Notes under the pieces: model-generated | The model's database searches: none | Told to the model about the DNA's origin: nothing | Seen by the model: only the letters and a program-made list of their open reading frames with translations | Source: Platerodrilus igneus | Lineage: Eukaryota > Arthropoda > Insecta > Coleoptera > Lycidae | Direction: 5' to 3' | NCBI GenBank assembly: GCA_036346225.1 | Contig: JARFIW010001469.1 | Span: 9,952,001-10,016,000 of the forward strand | Length of the DNA: 64,000 bases | Shown: positions 33,472 through 45,769 of the stretch, one piece after another | How the letters are laid out: every line of letters starts with the position of its first letter | Numbering within the stretch: position 1 is the first letter of the stretch | Made by a program: the position numbers and the translations under genes

Positions 33472-34529
33472 GAGACATCATTAAAGAAAATGTCGAGAAA
33501 GTTGATAAATGGTAAGAATATACAGGGAACTTATATGCAGGTCATTGAGTTTGAACTAGCATTAAAGAGCCTCAAAACTAATAAGGTGCCGGGTACAGAC
33601 AAAGTGCAAGCAGAAACTGCAAAAGTCACTGAACAAGCAATAACAGAACGTCTCTTCCAATTTGTCAGCTATATGTATGGCACAGGCGAGATACTCAAAC
33701 ATTTCAAAGGCAACACTATAGTCACTATACCAAAAAAGAGAGTGGAGAATAGATGTGAAAACTTTCAAAAAATAAGTTTAACTAGAATTGTACTAAGACA
33801 GGTAGAAAAATGGGTAGAAAAAATACTAGGAGAATATCAATTTGAGTTTAGGCAAAACAGGGGAACTCCAAAGGCCATTTTAGCTTTAAAGGTGAAAATG
33901 GAGGAAACAATACAAAAGGGAAAAAAGGGTGTATATAAGGTACGCAGATACAAGACAAAGATTATCAAAAAGCTGTGTTGCATTTAAAAAAAAGGGTAAC
34001 TACCATGTTCAATGACAACAAACACAGAAACAAGGAAAAGATTGCTGAACGGGTATGTATGAAGCACAGCACTAAACAGATGTGGAATGTGGGCAGTAGG
34101 AGAAGTAGGCAGAAAAAGGTAGAAACCTCTGAAATGTGGTGTTACAAATGTATAATGAAGATATTACAAACAGACAAGGTAAAAAAAAAGAGGTGCTACA
34201 AATGGTAGAAGAAACAAATATGCAGAAAACTGTAAAAATAAGAAAGATATCATGATAGGACACATTCTAAGCGAGGGGTAGCGTGGGATATATTAGAAGC
34301 AGAGAAAGTAAAAAGTGAGGTAGAGGCAGACCTAAACTAGACTATTGCAGATAGTGAAGAGTGTAGGCTGTGGAGAGGTAGACATAGACTTGGATTAGAT
34401 TATTGCACAGATAGTAAACGATGTGTGCTGTGGAAATTTCAGGGAAACGTGTAGGTTAGCTCAGGATAGAAAACAATAGAGGTACGTGTCTAACCAGTTC
34501 CAGGACTGAAAACCTAATGATGATGATTA
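33472..34529 (+). pseudogene. RTE fragment, internally deleted, older copy
   Basis: It is collinear with the other RTE copies but more diverged. It starts in the region before RT (IKENVEKVDKW), jumps within LYAG to EFELALKSLKTNKVPGTDKV, and reads to about 33935. It then skips the whole catalytic box and resumes at the sequence corresponding to the C-terminal domain (about 33940-34200). The 3' end is CTGAAAACCTAATGATGATG, like the third tail unit of the composites. It has no intact function. Confidence 0.85.
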
Positions 34530-34595
34530 ATATTCGCCCCATCTTTACTACCATTACTAACGCATCCTGTTATATAAGCTTCTTACATTTGCTAT
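34530..34595. other. spacer with left TSD of RTE composite
   Basis: Short host sequence between the older RTE fragment and the composite. Its last 11 bases, ACATTTGCTAT (34585-34595), are the left TSD. Confidence 0.8.
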
Positions 34596-34894
34596 TCATT
34601 TCTAATGGACCTGCACCTTGCCGAAGTTCTAAATTACTAGAACAGGTGAAATGGCTTGCGTGTTCTAATGAGCTAAAGAGCCAAACTACAGGTCCAACCA
34701 AAGTAGTAGGGTCGTTAGTGAGGAACCAGACTAAGACAGGTCCCCGAAAGAGGGCAGCGGCTCTTTCGGTACTTAGATTGGCAGAGACCATGGGGTTGGT
34801 ATGGCAGTCTAAGACACACTACTGCGATGTGGAAGGCAACGGGAAACCACCACATTATCTCCCAAGTACACAGCGTACTTAAATTGTAACAAAC

Positions 34895-35839
34895 ATGATG
34901 GCATTCTCTGGGGTAAAAGATTCCGGAGTTAAAATAGTCCCCCATTCGGATCTCCGAAAGGGGACTACTTCGGAGGATGCGATCAGAAAGTTGAAAATAA
35001 GAGTCGGGAACATTATGCGAGTCGAAGCGTGGAATGTTAGAAGTATGAAGCAAGTAGGTAAGCTAGAGAACCTAAAAATCGAAATGAATAGGTTATCACT
35101 AGACATAGTAGGTATCAGCGAAGTTCGGTGGCCAGAGGCGGGGGATTTTTGGAGTGGAGACTTCAGGGTAATTCATACAGGAGCAGAGAAAGGAAATTTG
35201 GGTGTGGGGATAGTTATGCGGAAAAAGATAGGATACTGTGTAGAAAATTACTTACAAAAGAACAAAAGAGTACTCATGGTTAGATTAGAATCTAAACCGG
35301 TAAATACAGTAATAATACAAGTATACATGCCCACCTCTAGCTACAGTGACGAAGAGGTAGAAGCCATCTACAAAAATATCGAAGACATGGTAAGATACGT
35401 AAAAGGACATGAAAATTTAATAATTACGGGGGATTTTAATGCCGTGGTAGGTGAGGGTAGGGAAGGAGCGGTAGTAGGTTTATTTGGTTTAAGCGCGAGA
35501 AACGACAGAGGAAATAGGCTGGTAGAATTTTGCGACAAGAACAATTTAATCATCACAAACACATTATTTCAACATCATGCTAGAAGACGATATACATGGA
35601 AGATGCCAGGAGATATAGGAAGATATCAAATAGATTACATTCTTGTTAGGCAACGGTTTAGGAATCAAGTAAAAGACTGTAGAAGCTACCCAGAAGCAGA
35701 TATAGATACTGACCACAACATCGTAATTATGAAGGCCACACTTAAATTTAAGAATGTGAAAAAAAGAAACGGAAAAAGGCACTTAGACTTAGAGAAAAAG
35801 ATAAAGATATTCAAGAAAGATTCGAAAAAAGTCAAATGA
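34895..35839 (+). pseudogene. RTE endonuclease domain (copy 2), one long frame
   Basis: An intact frame of about 314 codons encodes the apurinic/apyrimidinic-type endonuclease of RTE elements, the family often mislabelled craniofacial development protein 2. Visible motifs are VEAWNVRSM, LDIVGISEVRW (catalytic Glu), NLIITGDFNAVVG (GDFN), RYQIDYILV and DIDTDHNIVIM (catalytic Asp-His near the end). The frame stops at 35839 with TGA, before the RT, which is in another frame further on. In the intact element the two would form one protein that nicks DNA and primes reverse transcription at the nick. Confidence 0.9.
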
Positions 35840-36072
35840 ATTGCTCAAAGATATCGAGAAAATATCTGATACTAAGGAAGTTGAAACAGAGTGGAATAAC
35901 ATTAAATCCAGCCTAGACGTGGCGGCCAGAGATATTATGTAGTATACACAAAAATAAATCAGACGAAACAGAAAAACAGAGATACAAAGCCATAAAATGG
36001 GAAATTATTCGAAAATGCAGGAAACCTAAAGAACAATGGATTTATGAAAAGTGCAAAGAGGTACAAACGAAG

Positions 36073-37212
36073 ATGGAAATAGGAAAGACAGACGAAGCAT
36101 ACAAATTAATTAGAATGAATTTTAGGGATATAAAACCGTATAGCAAAAATATAAGGGACGCACAAGGAAACATCATCATAGAAAACGTAGAGAAGGTAGG
36201 TAGATGGCAAGAATATATAGGGAATTTATATGCAGGAGAGGAACTAACTGCATTAGAACAGGAATCAGACATTGAAAATGATGACTTGGGATATCCTATA
36301 CTTAGAGATGAGTTTGAATTAGCATTAAAGGGTCTGAAAAATGGTAAGGCGCCGAGTACAGATAAGGTGCAAGCAGAAACTCTAAAAGCCGCTGGACAAG
36401 CAGTAACAGAACGTCTCTCCCAACTTATAAGCTATATGTATGAGACAGGTGAGATACCCAAAGATTTCAAACGTAACATCATAGTAACTATACCACAAAA
36501 GAAAAGCACGGATAGATGTGAAAATTTTCGAACAATAAGTTTGACAGCACACGTGTCAAAAATATTAACTAGAATTGTGCAAAGACGAATGGAAAAACGG
36601 GCGGAAGAAATACTAGGACAAGACCAATTTGGGTTTAGGCGAAACAGGGAAACACGGGAGGCTATTTTAGCTCTGAGAGTGATAATGGAGAAAACAATAG
36701 AAAAAGGGGAAAGCGTGTATATAGGGTTTGTAGATCTGGAAAAAGCATTTGACAATATAAAATGGAAAAAAATGTTTGAAATACTTAAAAAGATTGGAAT
36801 GAGTTATAAGGATAGACGAATAGTACATAGCTTATACAAAGAGCAAACAGCAGTAATAGAATTACAGCAGGAACGTAGAGAAGTATACATTAGGAAAGGG
36901 GTGAGACAGGGATGTGCCCTATCCCCATTGATTTTTAACTTGTACATAGAAGAGGCAATGAATACTGTCAAATGCAGGAAGACATTTGGAATTACTATGC
37001 AGAAACAAAAAATTGATATGCTTAGATTTGCAGATGATATAGCGGTATTAGCGTCTAGCAAGGAAGAGTTAGAAGCTGCTCTTAATGAAATAGAAACGGT
37101 TCTAACAGAGAGATACGGTATGAAAATTAACAAAACTAAAACTAAAGTTCTAGTATGTAAAGGTGGAGAAAATAAATCAAAAACAAGAATACAAGTATGT
37201 AACACGAACTAA
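36073..37212 (+). pseudogene. RTE reverse transcriptase domain (copy 2), one long frame
   Basis: A frame of 379 codons contains all RT core motifs: FELALKGLKNGKAPSTDKV, DQFGFRRNRETREAIL, YIGFVDLEKAFDNI, KGVRQGCALSPLIFNLYIEE and the active-site box LRFADDIAVLASS, which is intact. The link to the endonuclease was lost through a ~70-base deletion near 35950 (between short ACAAAA repeats, suggesting microhomology repair) and other indels. A stop at about 37210 separates it from the C-terminal domain. Confidence 0.92.
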
Positions 37213-37371
37213 CAAGAGGTTAAGGATTACTGCTACCTAGGAAGCCAGATAATGCTAGATGGGAAAAGCACAAAAGATATAAAACAAAGATTAGCACAAG
37301 GTCGTGCTACATTTAACAAGAAAAAGCAACTACTGTGCTGAAAGACCACCAACATAGAAACAAGGAAAAGA

Positions 37372-37797
37372 TTGCTTAAAACATATATGTGGAGCACAGC
37401 ACTGTACGGCTGTGAAGCCTGGACAGTAGGAAAAGCGGACAAGAAAAAGGTAGAAGCCTTTGGAATGTGGTGCTACAGACGTATGATGAAGATATCATGG
37501 ACAGACAAAGTTAAGAATGAAGAGGTATTAAAAATGGTAGGGGAAGAAAGAAATATGTGGAAAACAATAAAAAATAGAAGAGATAGGATGATAGGCCACA
37601 TACTGCGGCATGAGGGAATAGTACGGAATATATTAGAAGCGGAGATAAGAAAAACGAGAAAAAGAGGCAGACCTAGGTTAGACTACTGCACACAGATAGT
37701 AAAAGATGTAGGCTGTAGGGGTTTCAGGGAGATGTGTAGGCTAGTCCAGAATAGAAATCTATGGAGGTACGCATCCAACCAATCCCAAGATGGATAA
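37372..37797 (+). pseudogene. RTE C-terminal domain (copy 2)
   Basis: This frame of about 141 codons carries TALYGCEAWTVGKADKKKV, RDRMIGHILRHEGI and KRGRPRLDYCTQIVKDV, the conserved tail following the RT in RTE elements. It is separated from the RT frame by stops in about 37210-37372. It ends just before the first 3'-end unit of the element. Confidence 0.88.
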
Positions 37798-38870
37798 ACT
37801 AATGACGAAAAAATAACTGTGCTTAAACATGATGATTATTAAAAGTAACTACAAGAATTGGTTGGGCAATATTCTCGAATAATGTTAAGTGTGTGAAAGG
37901 ATTTACTGGAAAACCATTACTTCGGCAAATGTCTAAGTGTTGGGGGATCTTGGTAGCCACAGGTTGCTTAACCCCCTTCACTGAATCTAGGTGAAATAGG
38001 GCATAAAATTAGAAAACAATAGAAGGGGAATGAGCTGTATACACATGCTGTGTGAGAATATCAGGGAAATGTAGGCTAGCTCAGAATATAAATAAGTGTA
38101 GGTACGTGTCCAACCAGTTTTGAGACTGAAAACCTAATGACGAAAAAATAAGCGCAGATAAATCTGATGATTAGCATAAACAACTAGTTGTTGGTTGCGA
38201 AATATCTGCAACTAATGTTGACTGTGCGAAAAGATATATTGGAAAATATATTAAATCGGTAAATGGTTAAGTGTTGAGGGAACTTGGCAGCCACAGGTTG
38301 CTTACCTCCCTTCACAGCCACTGAAGGTTGGAGAAATGAGGTATATAATTGTAAAACAATAGAAGGTGACCGAACTGCATCTAACAAGAAAGAACAGCGC
38401 CTATGAGGAAAGACAACAAACATAGAACAAAAAGAAAATTGAGGAAAGCATATATGTGGAGCACAGCACAGTATGCCTATGAAATACGGGCAGACTGAAA
38501 CGCAGACACAAAAACGGTAGCAGTCTTTTGAAATGCCGTGCTTCAGATGTATGAGGACGATAGCATGGACAGACAAAGATAATAACAAATAGGTTATAGA
38601 AATAGCAGAGGAACAAGGATATCTGGGGAAAAAGATAAGAGAAATAGAAGGGCAGAATACGTTCTAAGGCATTTTTGGGAAATAGTATGGGATATATTAC
38701 AAGCAGAGATAGGAAAAAAAGAGGTAGATGTAGACCTAGATCAGATAGTGATAGATGCAGACTGTGCAAGTTTCAGGGAAATCTGTAGGTTAGTTCAGAA
38801 TAGGAAACAATGATGGTATGCGTCTAACCAGTTCTAGGACTGAAGACCTAATGATGATGACATTTGCTAT

Positions 38871-40392
38871 ATTCTATAAAAGTATTTTTAAAAGCATTCA
38901 ATGTATTACAATCTCCTACATGATTTAGTCACAGGTTCTGTTAACTAAAATTCCTAGACAGCTGCATATTCCTTGAACTAGCACTCTTTTTTATTATATG
39001 CATTCTTAGAATGTTTAACATAATCTTAAAGTTATTTTGCTGATAATGCAGGAAACATCTTATAGATAAAAATAATCGCAAGCTTATATAATAAAGTTTC
39101 ACTGATAACCGCTGCAATGTTTCTAGAACAGATATGTTTGATGTTATAGTGATTCCGATTCTTCAAATAATCAAATATAAAAACTCCCAAGGTTTTCATC
39201 CTAATTTAAAATATTTTAATCGCCTTGAAATATTGCTGCAAAAATTATTTATGGAAAGTGTATATTTATAAAAGGATGCTTACATTTATTAGTTATGTGC
39301 TGTATTTACTTATCAACTTACAATGTAATTTAGTCATAACTGAAATTCATAGGTATGAAATATGCCACGCTTCATTCAATTTTTAAGTTCAGCTATTTAA
39401 GAGAGCAAATACAAAAAGGTCGTTATTTATTAAAGGTGTTCACCACTTTAATATTTTAACTAGGTACATAAAGGAATCGATTTCTTTGCAAACTTTTAAA
39501 ATGTAACTGTAAAACATTAACGTTAGATGAAACTTATTTGAGTAAACTTTTATCTTGTTAAGTACTTTACACACAGCGTTAACTTTTAACATATTTGCAT
39601 GCTTCTTTTATATTTTCAATATGTAATATGTATATGTATACATTTAAATCAAGAAATACTATTACAACTAATAGCAATGTTAGATTGGTCGTGGGTAGTG
39701 ACCTAATTTTATGAGCTATTTGGCTGATCATTTAACGTTTACAGTTTGGTTTATTTCAGAACCAGTTTTAGGTTAGGTGAGGCTCTAAGCTGTTGAAGGC
39801 CCCTTTATTATATCTACAACACTTTTCTTTTGGTATAAACAAATTGTCAGTTTTTTATGCTAAATTTATGTGGTAATTAATAGATCTAATAAGTATCAAC
39901 TAAAGTACCATAAACACAGCAATAATAAAACCAGTGTTATAAAGAAAGGGTAAATACACATTTGTATAGTACAAATTGTACTATACAAAGATATGTCGAT
40001 GTAGAAAAGTATTGGTTCAGTTACGAGTCAATCAAAGCTGGAACAAAGTAAATGTGCTAAAAATATATATGAACCCACTTATTCAATTAAAAAAAAATGT
40101 GAATCAATGAATTTAGATTAATGCAAGAAGTGGAATCTCATACAATCCACGGTGTATTTTTCAAGATACATGTTTCATTTTCAATTTTGAAAAATACTTA
40201 AATCCCCCTTAATTATTTTATTTTAATGCATTATACACCATCATTTTCAAAACTAATTTTAATCGAGAACAGAATCTAACTTGTAACTTTTTGTAACATT
40301 ACTATTTTAATCAATGTGCATGTTTTCTCTAGTTACAACTTTCTTTTCCACTCAACTAAAATTAAATTAAAAATATACAATCAAATACTTAC
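38871..40392. other. shep intron, nothing recognised
   Basis: AT-rich intron sequence up to the donor of the upstream shep exon. No gene or repeat recognised. Confidence 0.45.
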
Positions 40393-40667
40393 TGTGAACA
40401 AAGAATAGCAAGATCTTTGTCTGTGGTACCAGGGTTGAGGCCACGAATATATAAATTGGTCTTGGAAAGTGTTTCTCCAGTTAAAGATTGTGAACTTGAA
40501 TGTGAATTTGTAAGCGAATGATTAGACTGCGATTGAGAACTTTGAGTTTGAGATGGCATATTGTTGCTTAGTGGGGTAGAGGCGGCTCCGCTTTGACTAC
40601 CAGTGTGACTACTGGAACTACTTGTGTTGCTAGGAGAAGCAGCTGTTGGCACTCTATGGTTTCCGTA
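40393..40667 (-). CDS. shep: shep/RBMS RNA-binding protein, linker and RNP2 exon
   Basis: On the minus strand the exon starts at 40667 after TTTTTTGCAG. It encodes [20 protein letters not shown], a long Ser/Gln/Asn-rich low-complexity linker, then [20 protein letters not shown] and [14 protein letters not shown] is RNP2 of the first RRM. The donor CA|GTAAGT at 40392 is joined in frame to the 59-nt exon at 25208 (CA|A encodes Gln before YGAI). Both the [14 protein letters not shown] opening and the GL..GTTDKDL block are typical of insect shep. The N-terminal exons are to the right, outside what I can recognise. Confidence 0.94.
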
Positions 40668-43600
40668 CTGCAAAAAATCATTCAATTAGTATTAATATAC
40701 TCAAAATTAATTTTGTTATATTAAAGAGTGTTACGTACAGTTTTGGCCTCAGAAATCTAGCCGGTAATCCACAGAAAAACTCTATGAAGTACCTGGCTGA
40801 AAATTCTGTTTCGATAAAGTACCGACAACCTTGACTGTACCTACAACAATGGTACCCACTAACTTAGTGGGAAGTTTGGGTAGTTAAGTGTTCGAAGAGA
40901 GTCCCGGAATACTATCATGTGAGAAATAACAGTCTCAATTAGGAATTATGTTGGACGTGATCTAATTTTGAAATACAGAGTCCCTAGGAAAGGACCCTGA
41001 AAGAATAACAAGGTGATACCAAAACCTGAGATCACGAAAGTAATTTTAACCTTATGTTCACACAAGGAATAACTGAGTACACTAATTTAAAACAAACCTA
41101 AAATTAACGTAATGATAAAGACACTAATACCACTATTTAAAACTGCTAGCTGATAAAAATGGTTCCCAAAAGCATATGCTAAACTGCTGTCTGTATATTA
41201 ATCACGCCTTTAAGTAATAACAATATTTTTAGTATATCAGGACTGCAAACCATTACTTTACATTACCTGTGAAAACACAAATGTATAACTTTATTCTATT
41301 GCACAACTAAAAGTTTAAGCACACGTACATTCAGACATTCTTAAGCAAATGCCAAATATATAAAAAAATACTTATCGAAATGACAAATGTTTTCCGCAGA
41401 CAAAGTTACCTTCTAATTTCTTAAAACTAATAACAAGAATGTACTGTAATTATGTTTATAAGTTAAAAATGTTCATTAATTGAGGGTGACAAAATTTGTA
41501 TTAATGATGGGCAACATAACTGTATATACCTTGGAAACAACTAAAATCGATCATCTTCTGGAATCAGTTATAATGCCTCGGCATAACTGTTTGGATTCTT
41601 AGTTAAATTATCTATGTACATACAGGTAGTTTCCTTTGATTCTGTCCTTTGGTTAAATATTCTACTGGCATGTCTTTTTAATTTGACAGAGTAGGTATCT
41701 TGAACTTCATTTTTAATTTTGGTTATAAAAAGTTGTTATATGTGTTTGTCCTGTGATGTTATCATCACCTATTTTTATAATGAGTGCAGTATTACTAAGG
41801 ATTTTGGTGCCAACCTTGTTGAAGAGCGACTCCTTAGTGGAAGCATCTTATTAGCAACGCTATATGAAGAAGATTTTGCATTCACTTTGGATATTTTAAT
41901 TGTCTTTATTGGCGTGTGTTATGACGATAATTATTTGCGCTTTTAGTGGAATTTTGGTCGTTACTTCAGCTAAGATTTCGAACATCTATTGGTTAATCCA
42001 TTTGCGTTACATTGAATCTACATTTTGTGGTAAGTATCGTTTCTGTAGAAATTCTCTCCTAATTGTTGTGTATTATTTTTAGGGTAAATTTTAGTGTTAT
42101 TTTGTCCAATTTCTAGTGCACGCCTTAATTGTAATTTTATGGTTTTAGTCCGAATGTCCAATTTCTAGGTCTACAAGCTTGGAATGTTACTGCAAATTTA
42201 GTTTATAATGCAAGTTACAATTCAAGATTATAGTCCAATTCTTATTTAAGAGTTCAAATTCATGTTCACATTCAAGTTGTGCGTTAATCTGAAGAATATT
42301 ATGGTTACGCATTGTGCTGTAAATTATTGGTCCTAATTGCAATTAGATTCAGGGTTATTGGCAGTTTATATTGATATTACTGGCATATCGTTCATATTTG
42401 GAGGAATAATCCTACCTGCTACGTTTAATAAAAGCTTCATTACATCTTTAACCTTACTTATTTGGAGCTGATCAAGTTATTTACATGGAATTACTATTTA
42501 TGAAATGTATTTCGATGCTGATGTTTAGCTGTTGATGCCTGTTGAGCAACAAGACGTTTACCTTTACTGTCGTCAGCTGGCTTACAAGCCCTGGAACAAG
42601 TACAACGTGTCGCATAATAGCCCTACGATTTTCAATGCATGTTCAAACATCAAATTAACTTGGCATTATTGAAATTGAATAATTTTCCTAACCCCTTTAT
42701 TACAACAAAATTTTACTGCAACCATTCGTAGTCTTTTGCTAAATGGTGGAGCCTTTATTAATTAAAGCTGAACCTGTTAACAATCCCTTTGCTATTTAGT
42801 TTGTTATTCATTTAGTTTTACAGTATCGACGTGTACTTTACGAAAATTGTCATATTAATTATTTAACTACTTTTGTAAATCTGTTTACAAGTTTGAATTT
42901 GGTAAATATTATTGGTATAAGAATTATCAGCATATTGCAACTTTATGGCCATGAATTTGTATTGCATTTATTGTTTATGATTTATATGATTAAGTGCCGT
43001 GTCCAGATATAGTTTCCTTTAGTTTGTGTGTCGCTCGCACTATAAGACTTTTCGGCACTATTGTTTATGACATTAACTTTGTCTTACTAATTAAATCTAA
43101 ACTATTTATCAATATTGTTGAAGGTGTGGGGGCTTAACCTTCCTTTCTATATTTTGGAGATATATTTGAGAATAGTTGTAATTCAATAAATTTAGTAAAT
43201 TTGAACTTTATTAGGCTTTATTTGATATATTGTGATACTTTATGTTTATCCGAGGACTTGAAACAATTCTCGCAGGTACTTTAGCTTCAGTTCCTGGCGC
43301 ACTTTTATTCTAGCTCCAGTTATGAGGTCTTCAGTCATTCCTTTTAGTTTACTTAACGGTCAATTAGAACCTACGCTTTGAAAAGTTTCACATAAGCTGG
43401 TCCGGAGCAACTTACTGTCACCGTATCTCTAAAACAACGCATTATATCTTTAAATATCAATACCTATCCGTGACACTGTCCAGTCGTTTTAGCCAGATCC
43501 TACTGGAAATTCTGGGACTTCGTTAAGTTCAATGTTTCTCAATCAAGATTCCTTTCCAATATGAAGTTGTCACTACTACGTAACCAATTCTTCCTTGAAA

Positions 43601-44406
43601 GTAAAATACACCAACCTGGTAGAATATAATTCCAAACTCTATTGACTAACAAGATCAATCAAGTTCAATACCTAATTATTCAAAGTTTAACTGTACCTAC
43701 TCAGGTCTGCATATTATCTCTTTCAATGCTTTTGGTGAAGTAACCAGCAAACATATTCAAAAACAACTCTAAATCGCCTTCAGTAGAATTCGAAAAATAA
43801 ATTAAGACTGCAAATTAAAATTATTTTTCTTGCTTTTCTCTGTATAACATTGTAAATTTATCTTGATAAAACATAACATGAATCAAAGAAGGGGCTTTAC
43901 CATTTCCTGAATCGGCGTAACTTAGTGTGTACGCATTCTTCATTTCGTTACGATGATGCCATAGGCTTATTTATACATTATTAATCAAAACAAATGAATC
44001 ATAAAACTGCAAAAATTTACAATACAGAGATGATATCATTGCTAACCTTAAAACCACCATAATAAATTCAACAACCTTTAAGTACGAACTGTCCGGATTA
44101 CAATGGTAAACTAAGATAATACATCTTTAAATCAAGATTGCATGTAAACTAAAAATTATATTTCTTAAAAGAAGTAACCCTAACCCTATTGGTGAGATTT
44201 ACTAATACAGGAACCATTAAAATGAAATATGATTATAAACATTTCAAAGGATTGTTACAAGAGGGTTTTACATCTAATATACAATTTGATAGTAAATTAA
44301 AATCATGCCATACAAAATCTGTGTTGCTTAGCCCTTCACTAAAGATATGTTTTGCTTGGGTTAGTAATTGTGTGTAACTGTATGTACGTCTCACTGCTTA
44401 CCATTC
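40668..44406. other. shep intron (upstream), nothing firmly recognised
   Basis: About 3.7 kb of AT-rich intron. Short frames (for example 41719-41946) show no domain. The part next to 44400 may include the untranslated 3' region of the gypsy element that follows, but no LTR was identified. Confidence 0.4.
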
Positions 44407-45769
44407 TTAGGCATTACCAACGTCATCACTATAGTAGGGTGCTAACCAATTAACGTTCGCCACTACTGCTATTGCTTTTGAGAGCTTACGAATCTGATAC
44501 ACCACGTGGTCGATACTTTGTACAACTTCATACTGACTCTATCAATGTCTCTGTAATTTTGGCAACAGTCCACGCTTCGATCTGGGATTATATAGCCGGA
44601 TGCGGTCGTCCTCTTGAAAACCAGACTCCTATGCCTTCATGTTATATCTGGTCTTCATCCGATCGCTTGCAATCTGAAATTTTTTCCTTATGTCACCATC
44701 GATGTGGATATCTTGCGCTTGAGCTTCTCGACATATCTCTTGACCACAAAGTCATCTTCAGGCTTACACCCAACTCAAGATCATATGGTAGATGTATCTC
44801 GCGTCTCAGAATAGCACATGCAAGAATCTGTCCAGTGGATGAACCAAAGACCGATAGTCCAATAAAAATAGATGTAAATATTGGTTCCAGTATTATGTTT
44901 TGAGACCACCTTCGAAAGATACTTGCCCAAGGTGCAGTTCATGCGTTCTAGCATACCCTCCGATTGCAAGTGCGTGTTCTTGGGTATTTCTCATTTCCAG
45001 CAACTGGCAAACTTCTTGGAATAAAGTTGACTGAAAGTTTCTGCCCGGATCGGCGTCCAACTCCATAGGAATTCCAAAATGGCAGAATAGTTCCTTTATC
45101 AGCACATCAGTGACAACTGCAGATTCTTGGTTTGGTATAGCATATGCTTCGATCAACTTCGTAAAATAGTCATTGACTACCAGATGTACTTATTCCCGGA
45201 ATCGGCCTCAGGGAACAGACCAACAATATCGATTACCACTATCTCACAGGAGCACTCCACGTTGTATTGCCTCATTGAAGCCTTATGGTTTCCCAAAGGT
45301 ACACGCAGTAGGCAATTGCAACATCACTCTTTTCCAACTTCCTAACGCCAAAGTGTCCTGCCAAGGTTCCGTTATGTATATGTCCTAAAGCCTCCGACAC
45401 TTTTAGGAACACAAAACCTGAAGCGTTCTCACGGATCCATCTCCATTCTCCAAAGATCACACCAAGATTCCATTCTCTACTTTCAGGAAATCCCATCGTG
45501 TCCAGTACGACTTCAGGGTGCTATCAACAAACTATTTTCCTGTTTGGCTTTCCAATCCAGAATGATATCTGAGTCTTTGTCATTTTCTGGTTCCGTTCGC
45601 ATCTGTAGATGCAACCAATTGACATTAATCACGAAGGCACGATGAAGTCAATCGCACTTTGGTTCCAACCGTGAGCAATGGCTACAATCTTGGGACAAAG
45701 CCATCTCAAAAGCGCATCTGCATTATGATACTTTGTACAAGCACTGTGTTAGGTGTCGAAGTTATATAA

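Larger units (their letters stand above)
34596..38859 (+). mobile_element. RTE composite retrotransposon, near full length, 11-bp TSD
   Basis: The 4.26-kb unit is flanked by ACATTTGCTAT on both sides (34585-34595 and 38860-38870). The order is a 5' untranslated region with the AAGGCAACGGGAAACC block common in RTE/BovB-type elements (near 34830), then endonuclease, RT and a C-terminal domain. Three successive 3'-end units close near 37846, 38178 and 38859. Each contains TTTCAGGGA, TGTAGG, AACCA(G/A)T and ends in an ATGATG-type repeat, the usual RTE terminus. Units 2 and 3 also share a non-coding leader (CTTGG.AGCCACAGGTTGCTTA). Because the TSD encloses all three units, they were reverse transcribed together. 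Confidence 0.9.
25209..40392 (-). other. shep: 15.2-kb shep intron splitting RRM1
   Basis: On the minus strand the donor is CA|GTAAGT at 40392 and the acceptor is the T-rich TTAG at 25209. The intron separates RNP2 (TNLYIRGL) from the rest of RRM1. It contains the paired inverted repeats, the Jockey-like RT, three RTE copies, a MITE and a tandem array. No host exon was recognised inside it. Confidence 0.85.

Noticed and set aside
42530..42630. Minus-strand Cys-containing segment (RCTCSRACKPADD)
   Set aside because: Short isolated frame with no recognised family.
44472..44903. 143-codon plus-strand frame
   Set aside because: It is antisense to the integrase C-terminus of the gypsy remnant, which has clear motifs on the minus strand.
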